From JARKQH01 sp964631605 (lineage in GTDB: Bacteria > Verrucomicrobiota > Verrucomicrobiia > Limisphaerales > UBA8199): a DNA stretch of 64,000 nt. Both the position numbers and the translations under genes were made by a program. The stretch lies in NCBI GenBank assembly GCA_964631605.1, contig CAZVYG010000011.1, forward strand, positions 1 through 64,000, read 5' to 3'. Positions 44,159 to 51,815 of the stretch are shown here, piece by piece (position 1 is the stretch's first letter; the number at the start of each line of letters is the position of its first letter). The notes beneath the pieces are model-generated. The model saw only the letters and a list, made by a program, of their open reading frames with translations. It was not told the origin of the DNA and made no database searches.

Positions 44159-46333
44159 ATGCCCGATAACCACCAGGAAATCGTCAGGTCCAGCGCCGCC
44201 GGCCCGCCCGCCCAGGGGGGCTACCGCCCGGATTACGCCTATTACGAGCCCATGGCGGAGGACCTGCCGGCGCCGGGCTCGCAGTTCCGGATTCAGCGGT
44301 TCTTGCGCGGCCTGCTCAAGTACTGGTGGATTCCGGTAATCACGCTGGTTTTGGCGTTGGGGGCTGCGGTGGCTTACGTCTGGTATATGCCCCCGACCTA
44401 CGTCTCCCGCGCCCGCATGTGGGAGACCGTCAAGGTGCGGCTGCCCGAGGGCGGCCTTTTCACCGAGGACGTGCAAAACTTCGGCGGGACCCAGAGCGAC
44501 CTGCTCAAGAGCAGCGCCTTGCACGAGCTGGCCCTGGCCCGGCTGCGGTCGTTGACCAATTCCGTGCCCATTCCCCGCGGCGACGATGGCAACCCGTTGC
44601 CGGTGCAGATTAAAGTTTCGCAATCGTCCAAGAGCGCCGTGTTTGTGCTCGAGGCCTCCGGGTCGCACGCCGCCTACACCCAGGCGTATCTGGATGCGCT
44701 GATGGCGGTGTATCTGGAATACAAGAAAAATGTCCGCCAGGAAGTCTCGGGCGACACTCTCGCTTCGATCTCCGAGCAAGTCCAGAAAGCCGAGCGCGAC
44801 CTCAAGTTCGAGCAGGACGCGTTGATGATTTTCCAGCGCACCAACAACCTCGCCATCATCGAGGAGGAAGGCCGGATTGCCGGCGGCTATCTGGCCCGGC
44901 TCAAGACCCAGTTGTCCGATCTGGAACTGGAGGCCCGGCTGCTGGCCGCCACCGCCCTGGCGCAGGCGACCAACGCCGCCACCAACGGCCAGCCCCTGGA
45001 CCTCGCGGTGGCCACGGCCCTCGGCGGCCCGCCGTCGTCCGCCCCGGCCGAGCACCAGGCCACGTTCAAGGAAATCGAGCTGCTGAAACTCCAGCGCGAG
45101 CGGCTCAGCAAAAACCTGCGGCCCAAACATCCCAAGATCGTCAAGCTCGACGCCGACATCGAGCGCGGCGAGAAGCTGGCGGAGATTTACCGGCGCCAGT
45201 CCCGCGAGCAGCTCGCCTCGTCCCAGGCGGCCATTCAGCTCAAGATGGAAAACGTCCGCAATTCGATCAAGGAATGGGAAGGGAAAGTGGTCGAGGCCAA
45301 CAGCCGGATCGCCGACGCCGAGCGCCTGAAGATGAACGTTCAGCGCGCGCAAGGGATGTACGAACGGCTCGCGCTGCTGGTGCAAAACGTCGGCATCAGC
45401 CGCAACATTGACCAGGAGACGCTGGCCATCCTCGAGCGCGCCTCGCTGCCCGAACGCACTTACACCCGCGAAATCAGCCTCGCCGGCATGGCGGGCTTTG
45501 GCGGGGTCGGCCTCGGGCTCGGGCTCATTTTCCTCATCGTCCTGCGCGACGACCGCTTTGAGTCCGTCGTCGAAGTCACCGAGAAACTTCCGGCGCAGGT
45601 CGTTGGCCAGGTCCCCGAAATTGTCGGCTCGACCAACGGCTCGCCGGTTTCGCTTCTTCGCCCCGATGACGACCGTCATGCCTACGCCGAATCGTTCCGC
45701 GGCCTGCGCTCGGCCCTGCTTTTCATGGCGGTGGGTGAGCAGCGTCCCCGCGTCCTGCTGGTCACCAGCGCCGTGCCCAACGAAGGCAAGTCCACCGTCG
45801 CCGCCAACCTCGCCCGCACCCTCGCCCAGGGCGGCGCGCGGGTTGTGCTGCTGGACGGCGACCTGCGCAAAGGCATTCTCCACCAATTCCTCGGCCTCCA
45901 GCGCGAGCCCGGCTTTGCCGAAGCGCTGCGCGACCCGGCCCGCCTCGACGAAGTCATCCAGGCCGATTCGGTCCTCAACTTCTCGTTCATCGGCAGCGGC
46001 CGGCTGGTCGGCAACTCGGGCGACCTCTTTCTCGGCTCGGGCTTCGAGACCGTCATCGCCCGGCTGCGCGAGAAATTCGATTACGTGCTCATTGACAGCA
46101 GCCCGGTGTTTGCCGCCGATGACGCGGCCACACTGGCCCCGCGCGTGGACGGCACGCTCTTTGTCGTGCGCAACCGTTACTCCGGCGCCCGGCTCGCCCG
46201 CGAGGCCCTCGAGATCCTATACCAGCGGCAGGCCAAAGTCCTGGGACTGGTTTTCAACCGCGCCAACGCCTCGGCGCGTTCCTATTACTACTACAAATAT
46301 GCGGACTACTACCCGGCATCGAGGAAGGCGTAA
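44159..46333 (+). CDS. Wzc-like chain-length determinant and tyrosine autokinase
   Basis: 724 residues. N-terminal Wzz domain with TM1 (WIPVITLVLALGAAVAYVWY, about 55-75), a long periplasmic coiled coil (about 200-420) and TM2 (GFGGVGLGLGLIFLIVL, about 445-460). The cytoplasmic BY-kinase has Walker A SAVPNEGKST, Walker A' VVLLDGDLRKG and Walker B YVLIDSSP. The C-terminal tyrosine cluster (SYYYYKYADYYP) is the usual autophosphorylation tail. It controls EPS polymer length and export together with the Wza-like protein. It starts four bases after the export gene stop. Confidence 0.93.
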   Translation: MPDNHQEIVRSSAAGPPAQGGYRPDYAYYEPMAEDLPAPGSQFRIQRFLRGLLKYWWIPVITLVLALGAAVAYVWYMPPTYVSRARMWETVKVRLPEGGLFTEDVQNFGGTQSDLLKSSALHELALARLRSLTNSVPIPRGDDGNPLPVQIKVSQSSKSAVFVLEASGSHAAYTQAYLDALMAVYLEYKKNVRQEVSGDTLASISEQVQKAERDLKFEQDALMIFQRTNNLAIIEEEGRIAGGYLARLKTQLSDLELEARLLAATALAQATNAATNGQPLDLAVATALGGPPSSAPAEHQATFKEIELLKLQRERLSKNLRPKHPKIVKLDADIERGEKLAEIYRRQSREQLASSQAAIQLKMENVRNSIKEWEGKVVEANSRIADAERLKMNVQRAQGMYERLALLVQNVGISRNIDQETLAILERASLPERTYTREISLAGMAGFGGVGLGLGLIFLIVLRDDRFESVVEVTEKLPAQVVGQVPEIVGSTNGSPVSLLRPDDDRHAYAESFRGLRSALLFMAVGEQRPRVLLVTSAVPNEGKSTVAANLARTLAQGGARVVLLDGDLRKGILHQFLGLQREPGFAEALRDPARLDEVIQADSVLNFSFIGSGRLVGNSGDLFLGSGFETVIARLREKFDYVLIDSSPVFAADDAATLAPRVDGTLFVVRNRYSGARLAREALEILYQRQAKVLGLVFNRANASARSYYYYKYADYYPASRKA

Positions 46334-46370
46334 GCAGCGGCGAAGGCTGTTTCGGCGGGGTTGAGGCGGT

Positions 46371-46515
46371 CGCGGCCGCTGGCCGCGGAATGGAAAGACG
46401 TCCGGCGGGGACCGCAAGTCCCGGCCGGCAAAAGATGAAAGAGACACGCGTCTCGCAAGTAGCTTGCGGGCCAGGCGGAAAAGGCCCTGCGAAGCGACCG
46501 GCACGAAGTGTGCAC
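46371..46515 (+). other. Array of six adjacent short hairpins (possible structured RNA)
   Basis: Consecutive inverted repeats occupy about 145 bp: CGCGGCC-GCT-GGCCGCG (46371-46387); CCGGC-G-GGGAC-CGCAA-GTCCC-G-GCCGG (46402-46428, ten pairs with one G-G mismatch); GAGAC-ACGC-GTCTC (46441-46454); CGCAAG-TAG-CTTGCG shape (46454-46468); GGGCC...GGCCC (46468-46487); and GCAC-GAA-GTG near 46501. No T-run follows, so simple terminators are unlikely. The array lies just after the Wzc-like gene in the 365-bp gene-free stretch 46334-46698; the remainder of that stretch is heptanucleotide sequence. Confidence 0.45.
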
Positions 46516-46535
46516 GCGACTCAGAAAGGATGAAG

Positions 46536-46556
46536 GCTGAAACCTGAAACCTGAAA
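46536..46556 (+). repeat. Heptanucleotide array, inverted orientation (CCTGAAA)
   Basis: GCTGAAA, CCTGAAA, CCTGAAA in tandem. This is the reverse complement of the TTTCAGG family that begins about 50 bp downstream (from 46605), so the two can pair into a stem. This orientation contains TGA in one of its reading positions and, unlike the arrays inside genes, is noncoding. Confidence 0.7.
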
Positions 46557-46652
46557 GGTTGTGCCCCGGGCCTCACTTTTTAGGTGGGCCTGCGCCGTTC
46601 CGGGCTTCAAGTTTCAAATGTCAGGTTTCATCCCTAATCCTTCAGAAAGAGG

Positions 46653-46715
46653 TCTCAAGTTTCAGGTTTCAAGTTTCAGATTTCATCCTTCATCCTTCAT
46701 GTCTCATCCCTCCAT
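46653..46715 (+). repeat. Heptanucleotide array spanning the four-helix gene start
   Basis: Nine in-phase units: TCTCAAG, TTTCAGG, TTTCAAG, TTTCAGA, TTTCATC, CTTCATC, CTTCATG, TCTCATC, CCTCCAT. Looser copies extend upstream to about 46605. Both candidate start codons of the following gene (46699 and 46714) are formed by the repeat units themselves. Confidence 0.8.
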
Positions 46716-47115
46716 GCATCCCATCTCCCCAAAAGTCGAGTTTGGCGCCAGGAAAGGAGATTTGCGGCCGCGCACCAAAGCCTTTGCCTCGGGGATTATT
46801 CGATTCTATTGCTCGCTGCCCAAAACCAGGGTCGAATTGCAGGTGCTCGGAAAGCAACTCTTGCGCTCGGGCACTTCCGTTGCCGCAAATTATCGTGAAG
46901 CGTCCCGGGCGCGAAGCGATGCTGAGTTCATTTCAAAGGCCGATCAATGCGCCCAGGAAGCTGACGAGTCCATGCTCTGGCTCGAACTGCTGCGCGATGA
47001 CTGTAACATTCAATCCGATCAACTGGACTGGCTGATGAAGGAAGCCGACGAACTAATCGCGATTTTTGTAACCATGTCCAAGAATGTGAAGCGACGCCTC
47101 GAGGGCATCGGATAA
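46699..47115 (+). CDS. Four-helix-bundle protein (S23/IVS-type family)
   Basis: About 138 residues. The core has the family pattern KAFASGIIRFYCSLPKTR, LGKQLLRSGTSVAANYREAS, SDAEFISKADQCAQEADESM and LWLELLRDD, the helices of the 23S-rRNA-intervening-sequence protein fold. Members are widespread as stand-alone genes of unknown role; here it sits between the EPS export machinery and the exosortase. The start is uncertain (46699 or 46714), since both ATGs lie in the heptanucleotide array. A longer N-terminus would contain translated repeats (GLKFQVSSFRFHPSS) and is less likely. Confidence 0.78.
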   Translation: MSHPSMHPISPKVEFGARKGDLRPRTKAFASGIIRFYCSLPKTRVELQVLGKQLLRSGTSVAANYREASRARSDAEFISKADQCAQEADESMLWLELLRDDCNIQSDQLDWLMKEADELIAIFVTMSKNVKRRLEGIG

Positions 47116-47189
47116 AATCGGCTTGCAGCTTTGAAACATGGAGCAGTCCGGACTTAAATCTGTTACTTTCCGTGAAACGGCTTGGCGGG

Positions 47190-47294
47190 ATGGTCGGCGA
47201 CCGGGATAAGCTCCGCTTGCCGGTCTCAGCTTTCACGCTTCCGGTTTCATCCTTCGTCCTTCGCAAAAAGGTTTCCGGTTTCACCCCTTCGTAA
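47190..47294 (+). CDS. Leader mini-ORF 1 upstream of exosortase
   Basis: 34 codons starting ATGGTCGGC, preceded by GGCGGG, and ending KVSGFTPS then TAA. The TAA directly abuts the ATG of mini-ORF 2. The second half is made of repeat-derived codons like those at the exosortase N-terminus. Translation is plausible but unproven. Confidence 0.35.
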   Translation: MVGDRDKLRLPVSAFTLPVSSFVLRKKVSGFTPS

Positions 47295-47342
47295 ATGGCT
47301 GGCTCCTTCCAGTTTCAAGTTTCCGGTTTCACCCCTTCGTAA
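47295..47342 (+). CDS. Leader mini-ORF 2 (15 codons)
   Basis: Encodes MAGSFQFQVSGFTPS then TAA, which is immediately followed by the ATG of the next mini-ORF. It is a tandem copy of the exosortase N-terminus (MDASFKFQVSALIPQ). Confidence 0.35.
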   Translation: MAGSFQFQVSGFTPS

Positions 47343-47390
47343 ATGGTTGGCTCCTTCAAGTTTCAGGTTTCCGGTTTCATCCCTTCGTAA
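47343..47390 (+). CDS. Leader mini-ORF 3 (15 codons)
   Basis: Encodes MVGSFKFQVSGFIPS then TAA, which directly abuts the exosortase ATG at 47391. The TAAATG junction would suit termination-reinitiation coupling. Confidence 0.35.
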   Translation: MVGSFKFQVSGFIPS

Positions 47391-49481
47391 ATGGACGCCT
47401 CCTTCAAGTTTCAGGTTTCAGCCCTCATCCCTCAACTGAAGGGCTTCCTTCCCCTCGCCCTGTTCTCCGTCCTCTGGCTCGACCTCATCCGCCTCCTCAG
47501 CGGCAACTGGGAAGCGCGCGAGCAATACGCCTACGGCTGGTTCGTTCCCTTCTTCGCCGCCGCCCTCCTCTGGCGCCGCTGGCAGGACCGCCCTCAGCTT
47601 TCAGATCTCAGGTCGCATCCAACCTATCCGGATTCAACCTCAGGTCTTTCGTCTCATCCCTTTTTCAAGTTTCAGGTTTCAAGTTTCATCCTTTTGGCAG
47701 CCCTGGCGCTGCTCCCCCTCCGCGTCATCTTCGAAATCAACACCGACTGGCCCCTGATTGCCTGGCTCTACACCCTCATCGTCGTTTTCCTCACCCTCTA
47801 CGCCTTCCACCTTGCGGGTCCAACGGCTTCGGGCGGAAACTTGAAAGTTGAAATTCAGGAAACCGGGGATGGACTTGAGAATTCCCGTCTCGAATCTCAT
47901 CCTTCATCCCTCAGCCCTGCGTCCTCAGAAAAGCCTCCGGTTTCAGGTTTCAGGTTTCAGACCTCAGGCAGCTCGCCGCTCCCAGCACTCTGCTCCGAGC
48001 CGGCCTCCGCCCGTTCAGTCGCCCCTTCAGGTTTCCGGTTCCATCCCTCATCCTTCTTCAGCCCTTGGCTCCTCCACTTTGCCTTCCCAGTTTGTTTTAT
48101 ACTGGTTGCCCTGGTCTGGCCCTATCGCATCGAAAAAGGCCTTACCCAGGGCCTCATGCAGGTCGTCGCCAGCATCACCGTTGAAGTTCTCGGCTGGTTT
48201 AACATCCCCGCCCTGCAGCGCGGAAACCTTATCGAGATCAGCACCGGCGTCCTGGGCATTGACGAAGCCTGCAGCGGCATCCGCTCCTTTCAATCCACCC
48301 TCATGGCCGGGCTGCTCATGGGCGAGTTATACCGTCTCCGACTCCTGCCCCGCGCCGCCCTGGTAGCCATCGGCCTTGGGCTCGCTTTTACCTTTAACGT
48401 CGTCCGTACCCTCCTGTTGACCTGGCAGGCCGAGAAAGAAGGCATGGGCGCGATAGACAAATGGCACGACCCGGCCGGCTACAGTATTGCCATCGCCTGT
48501 TTCATCTGCCTCTGGGCGCTCGCCGTCCTGGCCGCCAGGAAATGGGGAAGCGGCCAGAAAGCAGAAAGCAGAAAGCAGAAAGCAGAAATGCCGCTTTCGG
48601 CAGCCGTTCCTTCAGAAGAACCTCAGGTTTCAGGTTTCAGCCTTCCGCCCGCCACTGCCCCTCCGACCTCCGACCTCGGACCTCCGACCTCGGACCTCCG
48701 ACCCCCGACCTCAGCCTCGCCTGTTTCCCGCCCCCAGGTTTCAGGTTTCAAGTCTCATTCCGCAAAAACCCCTCAAGTTTCAGGTTTCCGGTTTCATCCT
48801 TCTGCTCGCTCCTATCTGCTCGCCGTCGGCCTCTGGTCCCTTTTCTGCATCTTCGCGACGGAGGTCTGGTACCGTTCACACGTGAGCTCCAACGCCGGCG
48901 TTTTCTATTGGTCCATCGCCATGCCGACCAACAACCCCACCTTCGAACCGGTGGAGCTGCCGCCCCGCACTACCCGCCTTATCTCTGCGGACGAAGCCGC
49001 CAGCGGCAAATGGATGGAAGACGGCGTCGAGTGGAGCGCCCACTTCTTCCGCTGGAAACCGCGCTCTGTCAGCGACGTCATCACCTCCCGCGTGCACCGG
49101 CCCGAGGTTTGCCTGACAGCCTCCGGCCTCGAGCAGGTTGGGGATTCCGAACTCGTCACCTTCGACGCCGGCCACCTCAAACTGCCCTTCCGCAGGTACA
49201 CTTTTCGGGCCGAGGGCCGCACCTTGCACGTCTTCTTTTGCCAATGGGAGGACGGCGCCGAGCAGCAATCCGGCATGCAAGCCTCCAAACAAGCCGACCG
49301 CCTCCAATCCGTCCTCCGCGGCCGCCGGCTGGTGGGACAACAAACACTTGAAATCATTCTGACCGGCCAAAGCTCCCTGGACCAGGCCGAACAAGCAGTT
49401 CGAACACACCTGCCGACTCTGGTGCAGCAGGAAACGCGGGGGCCCTGGGAAGGTGCAGAAACCTCCTTGCCTTACAGGTGA
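47391..49481 (+). CDS. Exosortase fused to an EpsI-like domain, with repeat-derived loops
   Basis: 696 residues. The exosortase core is a multipass membrane cysteine transpeptidase with catalytic Cys294 in GIDEACSGIRSF, Arg339 in FNVVRTLLL and His359 in DKWHDPAGYS. The C-terminal 220 residues (from about WYRSHVSSNAGVFYWSI, with HRPEVCLTASG and HVFFCQWEDG) are the EpsI/DUF3485 domain, usually a separate gene. The enzyme should cut a PEP-CTERM-like sorting signal and link proteins to the EPS or membrane; no target with such a signal is in the window. Three hydrophilic loops (about 68-100, 150-224, 388-470) are encoded by heptanucleotide arrays (VSGFRFQ, PPTSDLG, QKAESRK type peptides), making it longer than usual. 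Its start region is tandemly repeated upstream. The stop overlaps the next gene (GTGA). Confidence 0.88.
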   Translation: MDASFKFQVSALIPQLKGFLPLALFSVLWLDLIRLLSGNWEAREQYAYGWFVPFFAAALLWRRWQDRPQLSDLRSHPTYPDSTSGLSSHPFFKFQVSSFILLAALALLPLRVIFEINTDWPLIAWLYTLIVVFLTLYAFHLAGPTASGGNLKVEIQETGDGLENSRLESHPSSLSPASSEKPPVSGFRFQTSGSSPLPALCSEPASARSVAPSGFRFHPSSFFSPWLLHFAFPVCFILVALVWPYRIEKGLTQGLMQVVASITVEVLGWFNIPALQRGNLIEISTGVLGIDEACSGIRSFQSTLMAGLLMGELYRLRLLPRAALVAIGLGLAFTFNVVRTLLLTWQAEKEGMGAIDKWHDPAGYSIAIACFICLWALAVLAARKWGSGQKAESRKQKAEMPLSAAVPSEEPQVSGFSLPPATAPPTSDLGPPTSDLRPPTSASPVSRPQVSGFKSHSAKTPQVSGFRFHPSARSYLLAVGLWSLFCIFATEVWYRSHVSSNAGVFYWSIAMPTNNPTFEPVELPPRTTRLISADEAASGKWMEDGVEWSAHFFRWKPRSVSDVITSRVHRPEVCLTASGLEQVGDSELVTFDAGHLKLPFRRYTFRAEGRTLHVFFCQWEDGAEQQSGMQASKQADRLQSVLRGRRLVGQQTLEIILTGQSSLDQAEQAVRTHLPTLVQQETRGPWEGAETSLPYR
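47593..47690 (+). repeat. Heptanucleotide array in exosortase loop 1
   Basis: About 14 units in one phase, from CTCAGCT, TTCAGAT, CTCAGGT through degenerate units to TTTCAAG, TTTCAGG, TTTCAAG, TTTCATC. It is translated as a hydrophilic loop ending FFKFQVSSFIL. Confidence 0.7.
47838..48061 (+). repeat. Heptanucleotide array in exosortase loop 2
   Basis: 224 bp divisible into 32 units. TCAGGTT at 47943 and 47950 and again at 48027 (84 bp, twelve units later) keep one phase despite degenerate sequence between. It encodes about 75 residues of polar loop, including VSGFRFQTSG and APSGFRFHPSSF. Confidence 0.7.
48554..48801 (+). repeat. Composite heptanucleotide arrays in exosortase loop 3
   Basis: Several blocks of different unit: CCAGAAA then GCAGAAA four times (48554-48588), CAGGTTT (48624-48644), CTCCGAC/CTCGGAC eight units (48661-48716, giving PPTSDLG repeats), CAGGTTT (48735-48755) and CAAGTTT/CAGGTTT/CCGGTTT (48774-48801). 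The blocks are not all in one phase. All are translated between two membrane segments. Confidence 0.8.
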
Positions 49482-50665
49482 GAAAACACTGCTATTTTAT
49501 AGGAATGGCACTCAGCCGCAACCCCGTGAGCAGCCATTTCCAAGCGCTTGGCAGCGAGCTGGTCCGTCGCGGACATCGGGTTTTCATCATCTCGCCGGCG
49601 GAAGAGTTCGATCCATCTCCCCTCCACCCGGGTCCCCAACTGGTCTGCTGGCCATCGGTTCGCCCCACCCGCTTGGCTGACGCCGCCCTTCTCTGGCGGC
49701 TCATCGGAAAGCATAAACCCGATTGCCTCATCGCCAACTTCGCTCCCGTCAACTGGATGTGCATCGTTGGGTGGATGCGCAACGTTCCCCACCGAATTGC
49801 CTGGTATCACACTCTGAGCTCTCAGGTTAGTCAGGACTGGCGCAAGCCTCGTTACCTGCTCTCGGCGCTCAAGTTGCGCAAACGTTGGGTTTATCGGACG
49901 GCCACTCACGTCGCCACAAACTCCAAGGCCGCCATTGAAGACGTCCATGCGGTCTTTGGCGTGGCCCGCGAGAAATGCAAAGTCTGGCACAACTCCCTCC
50001 CTGATCCCTTGCCCGCCATGCAGCTCGTTCCTGTAACCGCCAGACAAAACACGATCGTCTGTGCCGGTCGGTTCGACAAGACGAAAGGCCAGGATGTCCT
50101 GGTCCGCGCCTTGGCGCTGCTCCGAGGCCGACTCGACTCCATCACCATCGAATTCCTTGGCGAAGGACCAACCCTCGAGACTGTCCGCGCGTCAGCAAAA
50201 GCAGCCGGCTTGGCCGAGCGGTGCGTTTTCCGCGGCCGTGTAACTCACGAGGAGGTCCTTGCGGCGATGTCTCACGCGGCGATCACGGTCGTCCCCAGCC
50301 GCAGCGAGGCATTCGGATTGGTTAACATTGAGTCCATGGCCGTTGGCACACCCGTCATTGCCTCCGCAGTTGGCGGCATTCCCGAGATCCTGCGTGACGG
50401 TGTTGACGGGTACCTTGTGCCCCCCGATCGCCCGGCAGTCCTTGCGGAAAGACTCTTACATGTGCTGGAAAGCCTCAGCCTCCGAGACTCCATGAGCCAG
50501 AGCAGCCGCAACCGTTTTCTTAAGCTGTACGAGCAATGCAAAGTAGTAACCGCCCAGGCAGATTGGCTTGATGGAATCGTTTCTGGAAATGAGAGGTCTC
50601 CTGCAGAAATACAGAAGTGCCCTGCGGATGAATCTCTCCGTCACGCTGGCAGAGCACTCGGATAA
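49478..50665 (+). CDS. GT4-family glycosyltransferase (EPS)
   Basis: 395 residues, GTG start overlapping the exosortase stop. GT-B fold: the N-terminal acceptor domain starts KHCYFIGMALSRNPVSSHFQ; the C-terminal donor domain has IVCAGRFDKTKGQDVLVRAL, IEFLGEGPTLETV and the EX7E motif SEAFGLVNIESMAVGTPVIASAVGG. It adds a sugar during EPS repeat-unit assembly on the lipid carrier. It is directly followed (six bases) by the aminotransferase gene. Confidence 0.9.
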   Translation: MRKHCYFIGMALSRNPVSSHFQALGSELVRRGHRVFIISPAEEFDPSPLHPGPQLVCWPSVRPTRLADAALLWRLIGKHKPDCLIANFAPVNWMCIVGWMRNVPHRIAWYHTLSSQVSQDWRKPRYLLSALKLRKRWVYRTATHVATNSKAAIEDVHAVFGVAREKCKVWHNSLPDPLPAMQLVPVTARQNTIVCAGRFDKTKGQDVLVRALALLRGRLDSITIEFLGEGPTLETVRASAKAAGLAERCVFRGRVTHEEVLAAMSHAAITVVPSRSEAFGLVNIESMAVGTPVIASAVGGIPEILRDGVDGYLVPPDRPAVLAERLLHVLESLSLRDSMSQSSRNRFLKLYEQCKVVTAQADWLDGIVSGNERSPAEIQKCPADESLRHAGRALG

Positions 50666-50671
50666 GAACAT

Positions 50672-51772
50672 ATGGAATTCATTGACCTTAAGGAGCAGTA
50701 CCGCCGCTACAAGCCCCAAATTGATGAGCGCATGCAGCGCGTTGTCAACAGTAGCCACTTTATCATGGGCCCGGAGGTCGCCGAAGCTGAACAAGCTTTG
50801 GCTGCTTACGTGGGCGTCAAACACTGTATTACTGTGGCCAGCGGCACTGCCAGCCTCGAGATCGCTCTGCGCGCCCTCGGTGTGGGAGTCGGTGACGAAG
50901 TCATTACCGTCCCCTTCACCTGGATCAGCAGTGCCGAAGTCATTGGCTTGGTCGGTGCCAGACCTGTTTTCGTGGATATTCGCCCTGATACCTATAATAT
51001 CAACGAAGACCTGATCGATCAGGCTATCACCCCTCGCACGAAAGCCCTCCTCCCTGTCAGCCTCTTTGGCCAGATGCCGGACTATGACCGCATTAACGCC
51101 GTCGCTGCGAAGCACCGCCTAGCGGTTATCGAAGACGCAGCCCAAAGCTTTGGTGCCACCCAGAACGGCAGACGCAGCTGCGGCATCACCCTCATCGGCA
51201 GCACCAGCTTTTTCCCGGCCAAGCCTCTTGGCTGCTATGGTGATGGCGGTGCCCTGTTCACCAGCGACGATGCCCTGGCCGAAAAGATGCGCGCCATTCG
51301 CACCCACGGCGGCCTCAAACGCCACCAACACCCTTTTCTCGGCATGAACGGCCGGTTCGACACCCTGCAGGCCGCCGTCCTCCTCGGCAAACTTCCCCAT
51401 TTCCAGAACGAAGTAGAAGCCCGGGGTCGCATCGGGGCCCGTTATACCTGCTTGCTATCTCCACTCGCCTCTCACGTGCAGGCACCTGTAGTAGCTGCCA
51501 CCAATACCCACGTTTATGCCCAATATACCATCCGGGTGCCCAATCGGGATCAGATTGCCGAGAGACTCAAAGCATCTGGGATTCCTACAGCGGTTTACTA
51601 CCCCAAATGCCTCCACGAACAGCCCGTCTTTGCCTCCTGCGGCTACCAGTGGGGTGACTTCCCCGTGGCCGAAAAGGCCTCGCGGGAAGTCCTCAGCCTT
51701 CCGATGCATCCGTTCTTGAGTCAGGCCGACCAGGACCGCGTCGTCGCCGCTCTCCAGGCGGCGCTGGTCTGA
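50672..51772 (+). CDS. DegT/DnrJ/EryC1/StrS sugar aminotransferase (WbpE-like)
   Basis: 366 residues. PLP enzyme of the nucleotide-sugar aminotransferase family: VASGTASLEIALRALGVG, VPFTWISSAEVIGLVGARPV, the PLP aspartate region VIEDAAQSFGA and the Schiff-base lysine in SFFPAKPLGCYGDGGA. With its neighbours it most likely puts the amino group on C3 of the UDP-3-oxo-GlcNAcA intermediate in the UDP-ManNAc3NAcA route (WbpE/WlbC step). That assignment rests on context. Confidence 0.88.
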   Translation: MEFIDLKEQYRRYKPQIDERMQRVVNSSHFIMGPEVAEAEQALAAYVGVKHCITVASGTASLEIALRALGVGVGDEVITVPFTWISSAEVIGLVGARPVFVDIRPDTYNINEDLIDQAITPRTKALLPVSLFGQMPDYDRINAVAAKHRLAVIEDAAQSFGATQNGRRSCGITLIGSTSFFPAKPLGCYGDGGALFTSDDALAEKMRAIRTHGGLKRHQHPFLGMNGRFDTLQAAVLLGKLPHFQNEVEARGRIGARYTCLLSPLASHVQAPVVAATNTHVYAQYTIRVPNRDQIAERLKASGIPTAVYYPKCLHEQPVFASCGYQWGDFPVAEKASREVLSLPMHPFLSQADQDRVVAALQAALV

Positions 51773-51815
51773 TGTCTGGGGCGAATCTTGTGCTTCGTCA
51801 TCTTTGTTGGGTCCT

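Larger units (their letters stand above)
47270..47432 (+). repeat. Tandem 48-bp repeats carrying the exosortase start
   Basis: Start codons recur exactly every 48 bp (47295, 47343, 47391), each in the context TTCGTAAATGG and each followed by GGCTCCTTC(A)AGTTTCA-type sequence. Units 1 and 2 are complete; unit 3 is the start of the exosortase gene and diverges after about 42 bp. A partial unit precedes the first ATG. 48 is a multiple of 3, so all copies share the exosortase frame. Confidence 0.85.

Noticed and set aside
44015..45886. 623-codon minus-strand frame
   Set aside because: Antisense to the Wzc-like kinase gene, whose Walker motifs are clear.
46699..47115. Diversity-generating retroelement accessory (Avd-like) protein
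   Set aside because: The four-helix fold is shared with Avd, but no reverse transcriptase or template/variable repeat pair is visible in the window.
47270..47432. Possible CRISPR array
   Set aside because: The 48-bp units are directly tandem without variable spacers and no cas gene is present.
47182..47439. 85-codon frame encoding RFPVSPLRKWLAPSS repeats
   Set aside because: It is an alternative frame of the 48-bp tandem repeats; the frame shared with the exosortase is better supported by the TAA-ATG junctions.
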